From assembly GCA_963849695.1 (NCBI GenBank), contig CAWKIT010000028.1, positions 25,008 to 89,007 of the forward strand: 64,000 nucleotides of DNA. Direction: 5' to 3'. A program made the translations under genes and the position numbers. Position 1 is the stretch's first letter. Every line of letters begins with the position of its first letter. Shown here piece by piece: positions 9,763-18,290 of this stretch. Source of the stretch: DASSUW01 sp963849695 (lineage in GTDB: Bacteria > Actinomycetota > Thermoleophilia > Solirubrobacterales > Solirubrobacteraceae). The notes beneath the pieces are model-generated. The model was not told the origin of the DNA. It ran no database searches and was given only the letters and a program-made list of their open reading frames with translations.

Positions 9763-9828
9763 AAGGACTCCTTACTGGCGGCCAAGCTAGCACGCCTCGT
9801 GCTTTTAGGCAAGTCTCCTGACTAGAAT
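9763..9828. promoter_or_regulatory. Repeated operator-like motif and -10 box between DUF1479 and ROK genes
   Basis: CTCCTTACT (9768-9776) and CTCCTGACT (9815-9823) are near-identical direct copies 47 bp apart. The first sits inside a palindrome AAGGA-C-TCCTT (9763-9773) in the DUF1479 leader. The second touches TAGAAT (9823-9828), the -10 box of the ROK gene, which is followed by six bases and the GTG start. A ROK repressor binding both sites would control both genes; this is inferred. Confidence 0.4.
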
Positions 9829-9834
9829 GTCGCC

Positions 9835-10947
9835 GTGGCTCCGGCCAAGCCCTCCCTCGAGCTGCTCCGCTCGCTCTCGGACGAGCACGTGGTGCGGGCG
9901 CTGATGTCGCAGCGGCAGGCGACCCGCGCCGAGATCGCGGTCGCGACCGGCCTGTCCAAGCCCACCGTCTCGGAGAGCGTCCGGCGGCTGAGCGCCGCCG
10001 GCGTCGTCGTCGACACGGGCGCGCGGACCACGGGGCGTGGCCGGATCGGCACCTACTACGGGCTGCCCGCCACGATCGGCTGCGGACTCGTGGTCGGCAT
10101 CGCCCCCGAGGGAGTCGTGGCCGAGGCCGTCGACGTCTACGGCGCGATCGTCGCCCGGTCGGGCGCCGGCGTGAGTCGCGCGCCGGGGGAGCGGCATGTC
10201 GCCCACACCCTGCAACGCGTCGCCGGCGAGGTCGCGGGACGGTGCGCCGGCCCGATCCGGCTCGCCGTCGTCAGCGCCGCCGACCCCGTCGACCGTGCGA
10301 CCGGGCGGCTGGTCGAGCTGCCGGATGCGCCGTTCCTGGTGGGCGCGCTCGACGCGCCGGCCGTGCTGGCCGAGCTGGTCGAGGGCCCCGTGACGGTGGA
10401 CAACGACGTCAACTGGATGGCACGGGCCGAGCACGGCGGACGCGACTTCGTCTACGTGTTCCTCGGAGAGGGTGTCGGCGCCGCGGTGGTCAGCGACGGA
10501 GAGGTCCGGCGCGGCCACGCAGGCCTGGCCGGCGAGATCGCGCATCTGCCGACCGTCGGGCCCGGAGGGGCGGCGATGCGGCTGACCGAGGTCTTCGAGG
10601 CGCTCGGCCTTCGCCGTCCCGGCTCGACCGCGATCGACGTGCCGGCGCTGCTTCGTGCCGTCGAGTCCGAGGAGGCGGTCGCCGACGCGCTGGCCAGGGC
10701 GGTCGGCGGGGTGCTCGCGGCAGCCGTGGCGCTTGCCGACCCGGCGGTCGTGCTGGTAGGCGGGCCATGGGGTCGCAGCGTGCTCGCCGCGCTGGCGCGC
10801 GAGTTCGCTCAGGCGCCGCGGCATGTCCCGGTCGAAGCGGCCGCCGTGGACGATGAGGCGGCGCTGGCGGGGGCGCGTGAAACGGCCCTGCAGCAGCTGC
10901 GCGACGCCGTCGTCGCCGCCGCGCCGCGACATTCAGGCTCGGCTTGA
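9835..10947 (+). CDS. ROK-family transcriptional regulator (NagC/XylR type)
   Basis: 370 aa. The N-terminal winged HTH spans about residues 15-60 (TRAEIAVATGLSKPTVSESVRRL). A ROK sugar-kinase-like fold follows, with VDNDVNWMARAEHGG carrying the conserved Asp-Asn pair and a C-terminal ATPase-like strand VVLVGGPWG. The usual ROK zinc motif (HxCxCGxxGC) is missing: only a His remains in EIAHLPTVGPGG. So this is a regulator with an altered effector site rather than a sugar kinase. GTG start at 9835 follows TAGAAT by six bases, indicating a leaderless message. Probably represses the divergent DUF1479 gene and itself. Confidence 0.88.
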   Translation: MAPAKPSLELLRSLSDEHVVRALMSQRQATRAEIAVATGLSKPTVSESVRRLSAAGVVVDTGARTTGRGRIGTYYGLPATIGCGLVVGIAPEGVVAEAVDVYGAIVARSGAGVSRAPGERHVAHTLQRVAGEVAGRCAGPIRLAVVSAADPVDRATGRLVELPDAPFLVGALDAPAVLAELVEGPVTVDNDVNWMARAEHGGRDFVYVFLGEGVGAAVVSDGEVRRGHAGLAGEIAHLPTVGPGGAAMRLTEVFEALGLRRPGSTAIDVPALLRAVESEEAVADALARAVGGVLAAAVALADPAVVLVGGPWGRSVLAALAREFAQAPRHVPVEAAAVDDEAALAGARETALQQLRDAVVAAAPRHSGSA

Positions 10948-10978
10948 TCCACCGATCCGCGGATGTCGAGTGCTCGGC

Positions 10979-11007
10979 GTCAGCGATTCGTCAGCGAAAC
11001 GTCAGCG
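10979..11007 (+). promoter_or_regulatory. Three 7-bp direct repeats with 11-bp period upstream of the CotH-family gene
   Basis: GTCAGCG occurs at 10979-10985, 10990-10996 and 11001-11007, each pair separated by four bases (ATTC, AAAC). A 7+4 direct-repeat pattern is what OmpR/PhoB-family response regulators bind (the E. coli Pho box is 7-bp repeats with 4-bp AT-rich spacers). It ends 25 bp before the start codon, with TTTAGT at 11013-11018 as a possible -10. The regulator is not identified. Confidence 0.5.
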
Positions 11008-11032
11008 GCTGATTTAGTGTTGCCGGCAGCCG

Positions 11033-12472
11033 ATGAGAGTCACCGTCCTGCTCCCGCTGCTTGCGCTCGCCTTCGCCGCGCCTGACGCCGCGGCCGCCGC
11101 CGATCCGGCCGCCCCGCTGTATGACCCGGCCGCGGTCAGCCTCGCCGACATCGTGATCCCCCAGTCGAGCATCGACGCGTTGAACGAGGACCCGTACGAG
11201 TACCAGCCTGGCACGCTGGTGATGACGGTCGCCGGCGTCAGCCACGGACCGCTGCAGGTCGGCGTGCGACTGAAGGGGCACGGCTCGTTCCAGCCGCTGT
11301 CCGGCAAGGCGTCGTTCAAGCTCAAGCTCAACTGGGTCTCCGGCCAGAAGCTGCTCGGGCTGAAGAAGATGACGCTCAACAACATGGCCCAGGACCCCTC
11401 GCGGATCCACGAGCTGCTCGCCTACACACTGCACCGCGCGGCGGGTGTGCCGGCATCGCGCTCCGGCTTCACGTTCGTGACCCTCAACGGCGAGGACTAC
11501 GGGCTGCACTCGAACATCGAGACCTACGACGACGTGTCGCTGGGCAAGCTGCTGGGCGAGACCCGGCACCTGTACGAGGGCAGCTACGACGCCGGCTTCG
11601 GCGCCGACCTGCTGCCGGGGCACGAGACGGCGTTCGAGGTCGACGAGGGCGACGAGACCGACCGCTCCGACCTGACCGCGCTGATCGCCGCGGCCGGCCG
11701 TAGCGACGGCGCGTTCTCGGACAACGTCGCGGCCTTCGCCGACCTTGCCGAGATGACGCGGATGTGGGCAGTCGAGAACTACACCGGCGACATGGACACC
11801 TACAGCGTCTCGATCGGCCACCCGCTCCTGCCCAACAACTACTACCTGCACGACGGGCCCGACGGCGTGTTCAGGATGCTGCCCAGCGGCACCGACCAGG
11901 CGTTCGTCTGGCGCACGCCAATCGGGGTCGGCGACGCGGTCCTGATCTCGCGATGCCGCGCCGAGCCCGCGTGCAAAGCGCTGTTCGACGCGCAGATCGC
12001 GGCCGTGCACGACCTGGCCGAGAGCCTCGACTGGGACACGATCATCGGCGAGGCCGGCACGGCGATCGAGCCATACCTCGCGCGCGACGTCCGGTCCGGG
12101 ATCACGCCGGAGACGGTCGCCGCGGCCGTGCAGGCCGTGCGCGGGTTCCTGGCGGCGCGAGCAACTGACGTGGAGGCCTACCTGACGCCCCCGGGACCGG
12201 CACCCGCGCTCCTGCAAGAGCCGGTGAGCCCGGGCGGCGGTGCCGGTCCGGCCGCCAACCCCGAGCCGGAGTGCATCGTGCCCAAGCTCCGCGGCGCGAC
12301 GCTTGCCCAGGCCCGCCGGCGACTTGCCAGGGCGCACTGCTCGCTCGGGAAGGTGACCCGGAGCCGGCGCGCGCGGGCGCGCACTCAGCGCGTGACGGCC
12401 TCGACGCCTCGGGCGGGCAGGCACCGCCCCGGCGGCACGAAGGTCAACGTCGCGCTCCGCCCCCGGCGGTAG
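11033..12472 (+). CDS. Secreted CotH-kinase-family protein with C-terminal PASTA-like domain
   Basis: 479 aa. Residues 1-22 form a signal peptide (MRVTVLLPLLALAFAAPDAA). The body is CotH-like: LKGHGSFQPLSGKASFKLKL, then KKMTLNNMAQDPSRIHELLA, LNGEDYGLHSNIETYDD, and PSGTDQAF with YYLHDGPDGVF. CotH proteins are atypical Fam20-like kinases that can phosphorylate secreted proteins; whether this one is active is unknown. A proline/glycine linker leads to residues 415-479, with VPKLRGATLAQARRRLARA, a PASTA-like cell-wall-binding repeat. The likely site of action is the cell envelope. The upstream three-unit repeat suggests control by a response regulator. ALDH begins 16 bp downstream. Confidence 0.85.
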   Translation: MRVTVLLPLLALAFAAPDAAAAADPAAPLYDPAAVSLADIVIPQSSIDALNEDPYEYQPGTLVMTVAGVSHGPLQVGVRLKGHGSFQPLSGKASFKLKLNWVSGQKLLGLKKMTLNNMAQDPSRIHELLAYTLHRAAGVPASRSGFTFVTLNGEDYGLHSNIETYDDVSLGKLLGETRHLYEGSYDAGFGADLLPGHETAFEVDEGDETDRSDLTALIAAAGRSDGAFSDNVAAFADLAEMTRMWAVENYTGDMDTYSVSIGHPLLPNNYYLHDGPDGVFRMLPSGTDQAFVWRTPIGVGDAVLISRCRAEPACKALFDAQIAAVHDLAESLDWDTIIGEAGTAIEPYLARDVRSGITPETVAAAVQAVRGFLAARATDVEAYLTPPGPAPALLQEPVSPGGGAGPAANPEPECIVPKLRGATLAQARRRLARAHCSLGKVTRSRRARARTQRVTASTPRAGRHRPGGTKVNVALRPRR

Positions 12473-12488
12473 GTGCCACCATCACCCC

Positions 12489-13973
12489 ATGGAGACGCGA
12501 CTGCTGATCGACGGCGAGCTGGTGGCCGGCAACGGGCCCGCGCTCGCCGTCGAGGATCCGGCGCACGAGGAGCAGCTGGCCGAGGTCGGCACGCCCGACG
12601 ACGAGCAGCACGACGCCGCCGTGCGCGCCGCGCTGCGCGCGCAGCGCGAATGGGCGGGCACGCCGGCCGCCGAGCGGGCCGAGGCGCTGCACGAGGTGGC
12701 CGTAAAGCTGCGGCAGCGCACCGACGAGCTGGCCGAGCTGATGACCCGCGAGGGCGGCAAGCCGCTGATCGAGAACCGCGACGAGGTCGCCTGGACCGCG
12801 AGCGCGTTCGACTTCTACGCCGAGCTGGCCCGCGCGGCCGAGGGGCGCGTGATCCCGCCCGTGGAGTCGACCCAGCTCGCGCTCGTGCTCAAGGAGCCGC
12901 TCGGCCTCGTCACCTGCATCGTGCCGTGGAACTACCCGCTGCTGCTGCTCGCCTGGAAGCTGGCGCCGGTGCTGGCGGCCGGTAACGCCGCCCTCTGCAA
13001 GCCGTCGGAGCTCACGCCGCTCTCCACCCTCGCACTCGCGCCGTGCGTCGACCACCTGCCCGGCGGCCTCGTCGCGCTGCTGGCGGGAGGCGGCGACGTC
13101 GGCGAGCGGCTGGTCGACGACGAGCGCGTCGACGGCATCGCGTTCACCGGCAGCGTCGCCACCGGCACCCGGATCGCCGAGCGCGCCGCCCGCCGGATCG
13201 CCCGCGTCAACCTCGAGCTCGGCGGCAAGGACCCGTTCATCGTGTGCGCCGACGTCGCCGCCGAGATCGAGATCGCCGCCCGCGGCGGCGTTTGGGCCGC
13301 GTTCCTCAACGCCGGCCAGGTGTGCACGTCGGCGGAGCGCTTCTACGTGGACAGGACCGTCTACGACGACTTCCTGAACGCGTTCGTCGACCACACGCGC
13401 ACCCTCAAGGTCGGCGATCCGATGGACCCGGGCACCGACATCGGCCCGATGGTCAGCGCCGCCCAGCGCGAGAAGGTCGTCCGGCAGGTCGAGTCGGCGG
13501 TCGCGGCCGGCGCCCAGCTCGTCACCGGCGGCGACGGCGCCGGCCACGAGCGCGGCCACTACTTCGCGCCCACCGTCGTCACCGGCGCTCCCGCCGAGAC
13601 CGACCTGCTGCGCGAGGAGACGTTCGGCCCGGTGGCCCCGATCGTGCCGGTCGCCGATCTCGAGCAGGCGATCGAGCTCGCCAACGCGTCGCCCTACGGG
13701 CTCGGCGCCAACGTCTACACGCGCGACCTCGAGACCGCGATCCGGTGCGCCCGCGAGCTGCGCGCCGGCACCGTCTGGATCAACGACCCGCTGACCGACA
13801 ACGATGCCGGGCCGTTCGGCGGCATGAAGCGCTCCGGCAGCGGGCGCGAGCTCGGCCAGGAGGGGCTCGACGCCTTCCAGGAGACCAAGCACGTCCACAT
13901 CGAGACCAAGCTCGAGGTCAAGGACTGGTGGTATCCCTACGGCGGCGGCGACGCCCCGCCCCACGGCGCCTGA
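12489..13973 (+). CDS. NAD(P)-dependent aldehyde dehydrogenase
   Basis: 494 aa, a full-length ALDH-superfamily enzyme that oxidises aldehydes to acids. IVPWNYPLLLLAWKLAPVLA and CKPSELTPLS bind the cofactor, FTGSVATG is the glycine-rich turn, LELGGKDPF carries the general-base Glu, and GQVCTSAERF the catalytic Cys. EETFGPVAPI and PFGGMKRSGSGRE are the late conserved blocks. The C-terminal KDWWYPYG resembles betaine- or gamma-aminobutyraldehyde-type dehydrogenases, but I cannot fix the substrate. ATG 12489 is preceded by CACCAT and six bases, a -10-like spacing seen at other leaderless genes here, so it may have its own promoter rather than depend on the CotH gene. Confidence 0.93.
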   Translation: METRLLIDGELVAGNGPALAVEDPAHEEQLAEVGTPDDEQHDAAVRAALRAQREWAGTPAAERAEALHEVAVKLRQRTDELAELMTREGGKPLIENRDEVAWTASAFDFYAELARAAEGRVIPPVESTQLALVLKEPLGLVTCIVPWNYPLLLLAWKLAPVLAAGNAALCKPSELTPLSTLALAPCVDHLPGGLVALLAGGGDVGERLVDDERVDGIAFTGSVATGTRIAERAARRIARVNLELGGKDPFIVCADVAAEIEIAARGGVWAAFLNAGQVCTSAERFYVDRTVYDDFLNAFVDHTRTLKVGDPMDPGTDIGPMVSAAQREKVVRQVESAVAAGAQLVTGGDGAGHERGHYFAPTVVTGAPAETDLLREETFGPVAPIVPVADLEQAIELANASPYGLGANVYTRDLETAIRCARELRAGTVWINDPLTDNDAGPFGGMKRSGSGRELGQEGLDAFQETKHVHIETKLEVKDWWYPYGGGDAPPHGA

Positions 13974-14007
13974 ATCACGTCCGGGCGGCGCGCAACGTTG
14001 TAGGGAC

Positions 14008-14481
14008 GTGTACAGCGCAATCCACCCCAGCCCGGTCGGCGACCTCCAGCTCCACGCCGACGCCGAAGGCCACCTCACCGGCCTCTACATGCGCCACGAC
14101 GGCAGCGGCGGCCAGGACGGCCCGTTCGACGCCGCGCGCGACCAGCTCGACGCCTACTTCGCGGGCGAGCTCGAGTCGTTCGACCTGCCGCTCGCGCCGC
14201 GCGGCACCCCGTTCCAGCGCCGCGTGTGGGACGAGCTCGCGCGGATCCCGTTCGCCGAGACGATCTCCTACAAGACGCTCGCCCTACGGCTCGGCGACAT
14301 CAAGCTCGTCCGGGCGGTCGGCCTCGCGAACGGCCGCAACCCGCTGTCGATCGTCATCCCTTGCCACCGCGTGATCGGAGCCGACGGCACGCTGGTGGGC
14401 TATGGAGGTGGGCTCGAGCGAAAGCGCTGGCTGCTCGACCACGAGGCTGTCGCCTCCGGCCGGCGCCTGGCGATCGGCTGA
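14008..14481 (+). CDS. ogt: Methylated-DNA--protein-cysteine methyltransferase
   Basis: 157 aa. Repairs O6-alkylguanine by transferring the alkyl group to its own Cys. FQRRVWDELARIPFAETISY is the DNA-binding helix region, and IVIPCHRVIGADGTLVGYGG contains the PCHR active site followed by the conserved YGGG loop. The N-terminal domain (MYSAIHPSPVGDLQLHAD) is short, as in Ogt-type single enzymes without an Ada domain. GTG start at 14008. It lies 34 bp after the aldehyde dehydrogenase and is convergent with the small ORF and ppc. Confidence 0.93.
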   Translation: MYSAIHPSPVGDLQLHADAEGHLTGLYMRHDGSGGQDGPFDAARDQLDAYFAGELESFDLPLAPRGTPFQRRVWDELARIPFAETISYKTLALRLGDIKLVRAVGLANGRNPLSIVIPCHRVIGADGTLVGYGGGLERKRWLLDHEAVASGRRLAIG

Positions 14482-14494
14482 GCCGACCGTCAGG

Positions 14495-14614
14495 TCACCA
14501 GGTCGAGTCGAACGTGCCCGGGCGCGCGACGGGCGGCAGCTCACGCACGACGGGGAGCGTGAACGCGTGACCGGCGGCGGCGACCGGGGGGCGCGGGGTG
14601 ATGGTGACGGTCAT
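14495..14614 (-). CDS. Possible 39-aa small protein between ogt and ppc
   Basis: An ATG at 14612-14614 opens a 39-codon frame beginning MTVTITPRPPVAAAGHAF and ending RPGTFDSTW, stop at 14495. Third codon positions are G or C in all but two codons, as in real genes of this window, and the frame fills most of the 223-bp space between the convergent ogt and ppc stops. No family recognised; Pro/Val-rich and soluble. It could be a chance frame in GC-rich DNA. Confidence 0.35.
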   Translation of the reverse strand: MTVTITPRPPVAAAGHAFTLPVVRELPPVARPGTFDSTW

Positions 14615-14704
14615 AGGCTTAGTTTCCCCGTTGGTGCGGGTCGTCCCTATCGCGCTGACCGGCGTCTTCGCGTACGGCCCTCCGCCCCCGATGTACGGCC
14701 AGCC

Positions 14705-17329
14705 CTACCCCGTGTTCCGGAGCCCCGCGGCGATGCCGGTGATCGTCGCCATGAGTTCGGCGCCGACGGTGGAATCGCCCGCCCGCAAGCGCGCAAGCAG
14801 CGCCACCTGGAGGTGCGACAGCGGGTCGACCCAGCGGTTGCGGTGGCTCAGGCGGTCGCGCAGCGCGGGAGTGGCGTCGAGCAGCGCCTCGCCGTCGCGG
14901 ATCGCGAGCAGCCGCGCCACCACGCGCCCGTGCTCGGCGTCGAGCTCCGGCCAGAACCGGTCCGCCAGCCCGTCGTCGACCAGCGCGAGATAGCGCTGGC
15001 CGACCGACAGGTCGACCTTGAACAGCGCCATCTCGAGCGTCGAGCACGCCATCCGGAAGAACGGCCACGAGCGCCACATCTCGCGCTGGCACTCGAGGTC
15101 CCCCTCCCCGAGCGCCGTGCCGGCGCCGTACCACGAGGGGAGCAGGATCCGGTTCTGCGTCCACGCGAACACCCACGGGATCGCGCGCAGGTCCTCGAGC
15201 TTGCCGCCGGCGCGGCGCGACGCCGGCCGCGAGCCGATCGTCAACTCGGCCAGCTCGTCGACCGGCGAGACCTGGCGGAAGAACTCCACGAAGTCCGCGC
15301 CGTCGACGAGGTCGCGATAGACGCCGCACGAGCGCGAGGCGGCGCGGTCGATCTCGTCCCGGAACTCGGCGGGCGCGGAGACGGCCGTGTCGGCGCGGCC
15401 GAGCAGGAGCGCCGACACCTGCTGCTCCAGTGAGCGCCCGGCCAGCTCGCGGTCGGCGTACTTGGCCGAGATCACCTCGCCCTGCTCGGTGATCCGGACG
15501 CCGCCGTCGAGCGAGCCCGGCGGCTGGGCGAGGATCGCCTGGTGGGCGGGGCCGCCGCCGCGCGAGGGCGAGCCGCCGCGGCCGTGGAAGAAGGTGACCT
15601 CGATCCCGTTCTCGGGCGCCTGCGCCACCAGGCGCTCCTGGGCGCGGTAGATCGCCCACTGGCTCGTGAGGAAGCCGGCGTCCTTGGCCGAGTCCGAGTA
15701 GCCGAGCATGATCTCCTGGCGGTCGCCGTGGCGGGCCAGGTGCTCGCGGTAGGCCTGGTCGGCGTAGAGCGCGGACATCGTGTCCGGCGCCTGCTCGAGC
15801 GCGTCGAACGTCTCGAACAGCGGTGTGATGTGCAGGTGCGGCTCGTCCGGGCCGGCCACCCCGGCACGGCGGGCGAGCCACAGGGCGCCGAGCACGTCGG
15901 ACGCCTCGTGCACCATCGAGATCACGAGCGTGTCCGCGGCCGCGGTGCCATAGCGGCGGGCGGCGGCGCTGAGGGCGTGCAGCGCCTCGGTCGGCTGGCA
16001 GGTGGGCCCGAAGCGGTCGGGCTCCGCGGCGGCGATCCGGGCGCCGAGGATGCGGCGGCGATCGGCCTCGTCGGCGTGGTCGAGGTGGGGCTCGTCGCGT
16101 CGCACGGAGGCGTTGATCGCGTCGGCGTTGAGCCTCACGTCGAGCTGCGCCAGGTGCAGGCCGAAGGCGCTCACCTGGCGCAGCACGTCCTTGACGGTGC
16201 CGTCGGCGACCGGCCCGCCGCCCGCCGCGTCGCGCACGAGCTCGACGTCGCGCCGGAGCTGGCCGGCGTCGCGGTAGGCGAGCGGGCTGTCGGGCTCCTC
16301 GCCGCTCATCCGCAGGCGCTCGGAGACGTAGTTGAGCTTGGCGCGCACCGGCTCGTGGCGGCGGCGCTCGCCGAGCCGGCCCGTGATCTCGGGCATCAGC
16401 GACGCGTCGCGCCGGAGGCTGCTCTCGAGCGCGGCGCGGCCCGCTCCCATCTCCTCCGCGCTCTGCGACGAGCGCGACGCCAGGCGCTCGACACGGTCGA
16501 TCATCAGCCGCATCGCGACGCGGCGGTGGAGGTCGACGGTGGTGGTGAAGGTGGCGGCGGTGACGCCGGGGTGGCCGTCCATGTCGCCGCCGGCCCAGCT
16601 GCTGAACCGGACCGGCGCGAAGTCCAGCGGCTGGGGGCCGAAGCAGCGCTCGAGCTCGCGCACCAGCTCGGGCACGGCGTCGAACAGCACGTTGTCGAAG
16701 AAGTGCAGGTTGCGGCGCACCTCGTCGTCGACCTGCGGGCGCATGCGCCGCACGTCGGCGGTCTGCCACCACAGCGCCAGCGACTCGCGGATGCGGTCGA
16801 CCGCTCGCTGCTTGACGGCCGGTCCGAGCCGGTCGTCGTCGAGCTCCGCGAGCCGGGCGCTGACGTCGCCGGCGTGCTCCATCACCGACCAGCGGGTCGC
16901 CTCGGTCGGATGGGCGGTCAGCGTGAGGTCGAGCCGGAGGTCGTCGAGCGCGCGGGCGGCGGCCTTCGAGGCGCGGCCGGCGAGCCGGTTGGCGGCCTCG
17001 GCGAGCGATTCGCGTTGCGGCGGGCCCTCGGCGCGCTCGTAGGTGCGGCGGCGCCGCACGCGCTCGCGGGTCTCGGCCAGGTTCGCCAGGTGCAGCTCCA
17101 TCGAGCAGGCGCGGATGACGTCGAGCGAATCGCCGGCGAGGATCTCCTCGACCAGCGCGGCCGTCTCGCCCTGGTCCTCGCCGGCGCGGGCGGCGGCTGC
17201 GGCGTGGCGCAGGCGCACGACCGCGCCGCGCAGCGCCTCGCCGCCCTGGCGGGCGATGGTCTCCTCGAGCAGCTCGGACAGGAGCCGCTGGTCACGGTCG
17301 AGGCCGGAGGGGGCTTCGGCGATGGTCAT
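14705..17329 (-). CDS. ppc: Phosphoenolpyruvate carboxylase
   Basis: 874 aa, a normal length. Adds bicarbonate to phosphoenolpyruvate to make oxaloacetate, replenishing the TCA cycle. LTAHPTEATRWSV carries the catalytic His, SWAGGDMDGHPGVT the substrate loop, GYSDSAKDAGF and FFHGRGGSPSRGGGP the glycine-rich catalytic loop, and ITEQGEVISAKY the next conserved block. The chain ends in RNTG, the invariant C-terminus of the family. Start at ATG 17327-17329 (MTIAEAPSG); the frame upstream is open but runs into the divergent gene. The divergent start codons are only 31 bp apart, so the promoters overlap. No frame break is seen over 2.6 kb. Confidence 0.96.
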   Translation of the reverse strand: MTIAEAPSGLDRDQRLLSELLEETIARQGGEALRGAVVRLRHAAAAARAGEDQGETAALVEEILAGDSLDVIRACSMELHLANLAETRERVRRRRTYERAEGPPQRESLAEAANRLAGRASKAAARALDDLRLDLTLTAHPTEATRWSVMEHAGDVSARLAELDDDRLGPAVKQRAVDRIRESLALWWQTADVRRMRPQVDDEVRRNLHFFDNVLFDAVPELVRELERCFGPQPLDFAPVRFSSWAGGDMDGHPGVTAATFTTTVDLHRRVAMRLMIDRVERLASRSSQSAEEMGAGRAALESSLRRDASLMPEITGRLGERRRHEPVRAKLNYVSERLRMSGEEPDSPLAYRDAGQLRRDVELVRDAAGGGPVADGTVKDVLRQVSAFGLHLAQLDVRLNADAINASVRRDEPHLDHADEADRRRILGARIAAAEPDRFGPTCQPTEALHALSAAARRYGTAAADTLVISMVHEASDVLGALWLARRAGVAGPDEPHLHITPLFETFDALEQAPDTMSALYADQAYREHLARHGDRQEIMLGYSDSAKDAGFLTSQWAIYRAQERLVAQAPENGIEVTFFHGRGGSPSRGGGPAHQAILAQPPGSLDGGVRITEQGEVISAKYADRELAGRSLEQQVSALLLGRADTAVSAPAEFRDEIDRAASRSCGVYRDLVDGADFVEFFRQVSPVDELAELTIGSRPASRRAGGKLEDLRAIPWVFAWTQNRILLPSWYGAGTALGEGDLECQREMWRSWPFFRMACSTLEMALFKVDLSVGQRYLALVDDGLADRFWPELDAEHGRVVARLLAIRDGEALLDATPALRDRLSHRNRWVDPLSHLQVALLARLRAGDSTVGAELMATITGIAAGLRNTG

Positions 17330-17360
17330 GGCGCGCGGCAAAGCTTGGCAGCCTGTAGGG

Positions 17361-18290
17361 GTGCGCCGAGTCCTCGTGTGGCTGCTGGTCGTGCCGATCG
17401 GCGCGTGGGTCGTGGTGCGGCTGTTCGGCCTCGAGCGCGGTTTCCCGATGGTGCCGCTCGTGGCGTTCACGCCGCTGATGGTCGTGGGTGCGGCGGCGGT
17501 GGTCGCGCTCGCGGCGCTTCTGCGCCAGCGCGCGGCGGCTGCGGTGGCGGCTGTGCTCGCGGCCGTGCTGGTGGTTCTGGTGGTGCCGCGCGCGCTCGGC
17601 GGGCCCGATGGGGCGGACGGGCCGCGGTTGCGGGTGCTGAGCGCGAACATGCAGTTCGGGACCGGCTCGCCGGAGGCGCTGGTGGACGCGGTCCGGCGCA
17701 CGCGCGCCGACGTGCTGAGCGTCCAGGAGCTGACGCCCGAGCTCGCGCGCGACCTCGACGCCGCGGGGCTCGCCGAGCTGCTCCCGGAGCGGGTGATCGA
17801 GCCCCGCCCGCGCGGGCCCGGGATCGGTCTCTACGCGCGTATCCCGCTGACGCCCGGCCCGATCACCGGGCGGTTGAGGAACCCGCTCGCGGTTGCCACC
17901 GCCCGACCGCCCGGCGGGCCGCCGGTGGAGCTGATGGCGGTCCACGTGACGCCGCCGAACCGGCATCAGGTGGCAGGCTGGCGAGCGGACCTGCGCGCGG
18001 TGCCGCGGGCGAAGCCGCGTGGCCGGCTGCGGATCCTGGCCGGTGACTTCAACGCCACGCTCGACCACGCCGAGTTGCGGGACCTGCTCGACAGCGGCTA
18101 CGTCGACGCCGCGGACGAGGTCGGTGCCGGCCTTCGGGCGACGTGGCCGGACGACCGCCGGCTGCCGCCGCCCGTGACGATCGACCACGTGCTCGCCGAT
18201 GCGCGCGCCGGCGTTCGCGAGGTCTCCGTCCACCCGATCCCGGGCACCGACCACCGCGCGGTGTTCGCCGAGCTCGTGCTTCCGCGATGA
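17361..18290 (+). CDS. Membrane-anchored endonuclease/exonuclease/phosphatase-family protein
   Basis: 309 aa. Three hydrophobic segments in residues 1-80 (VLVWLLVVPIGAWVVVRLFG, then PLVAFTPLMVVGAAAVVALA and AAAVAAVLAAVLVVLVVP) place the catalytic domain outside the membrane. The EEP fold follows: RVLSANMQFG, VLSVQELTPE with the metal-binding Glu, MAVHVTPP, LAGDFNATLDH with the Asp-Asn pair, and IDHVLAD and GTDHRAVFAE with the catalytic His. The substrate could be a nucleic acid, a phospholipid or another phosphodiester. GTG start at 17361 after CAGCCT and six bases. It overlaps the next gene by ATGA. Confidence 0.85.
   Translation: MRRVLVWLLVVPIGAWVVVRLFGLERGFPMVPLVAFTPLMVVGAAAVVALAALLRQRAAAAVAAVLAAVLVVLVVPRALGGPDGADGPRLRVLSANMQFGTGSPEALVDAVRRTRADVLSVQELTPELARDLDAAGLAELLPERVIEPRPRGPGIGLYARIPLTPGPITGRLRNPLAVATARPPGGPPVELMAVHVTPPNRHQVAGWRADLRAVPRAKPRGRLRILAGDFNATLDHAELRDLLDSGYVDAADEVGAGLRATWPDDRRLPPPVTIDHVLADARAGVREVSVHPIPGTDHRAVFAELVLPR

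Noticed and set aside
18143..18286. Longer N-terminus of the GNAT protein
   Set aside because: The upstream open frame lies inside the exo/endonuclease-phosphatase gene; the ATG at 18287 gives the correct start of the GNAT fold and an ATGA overlap.
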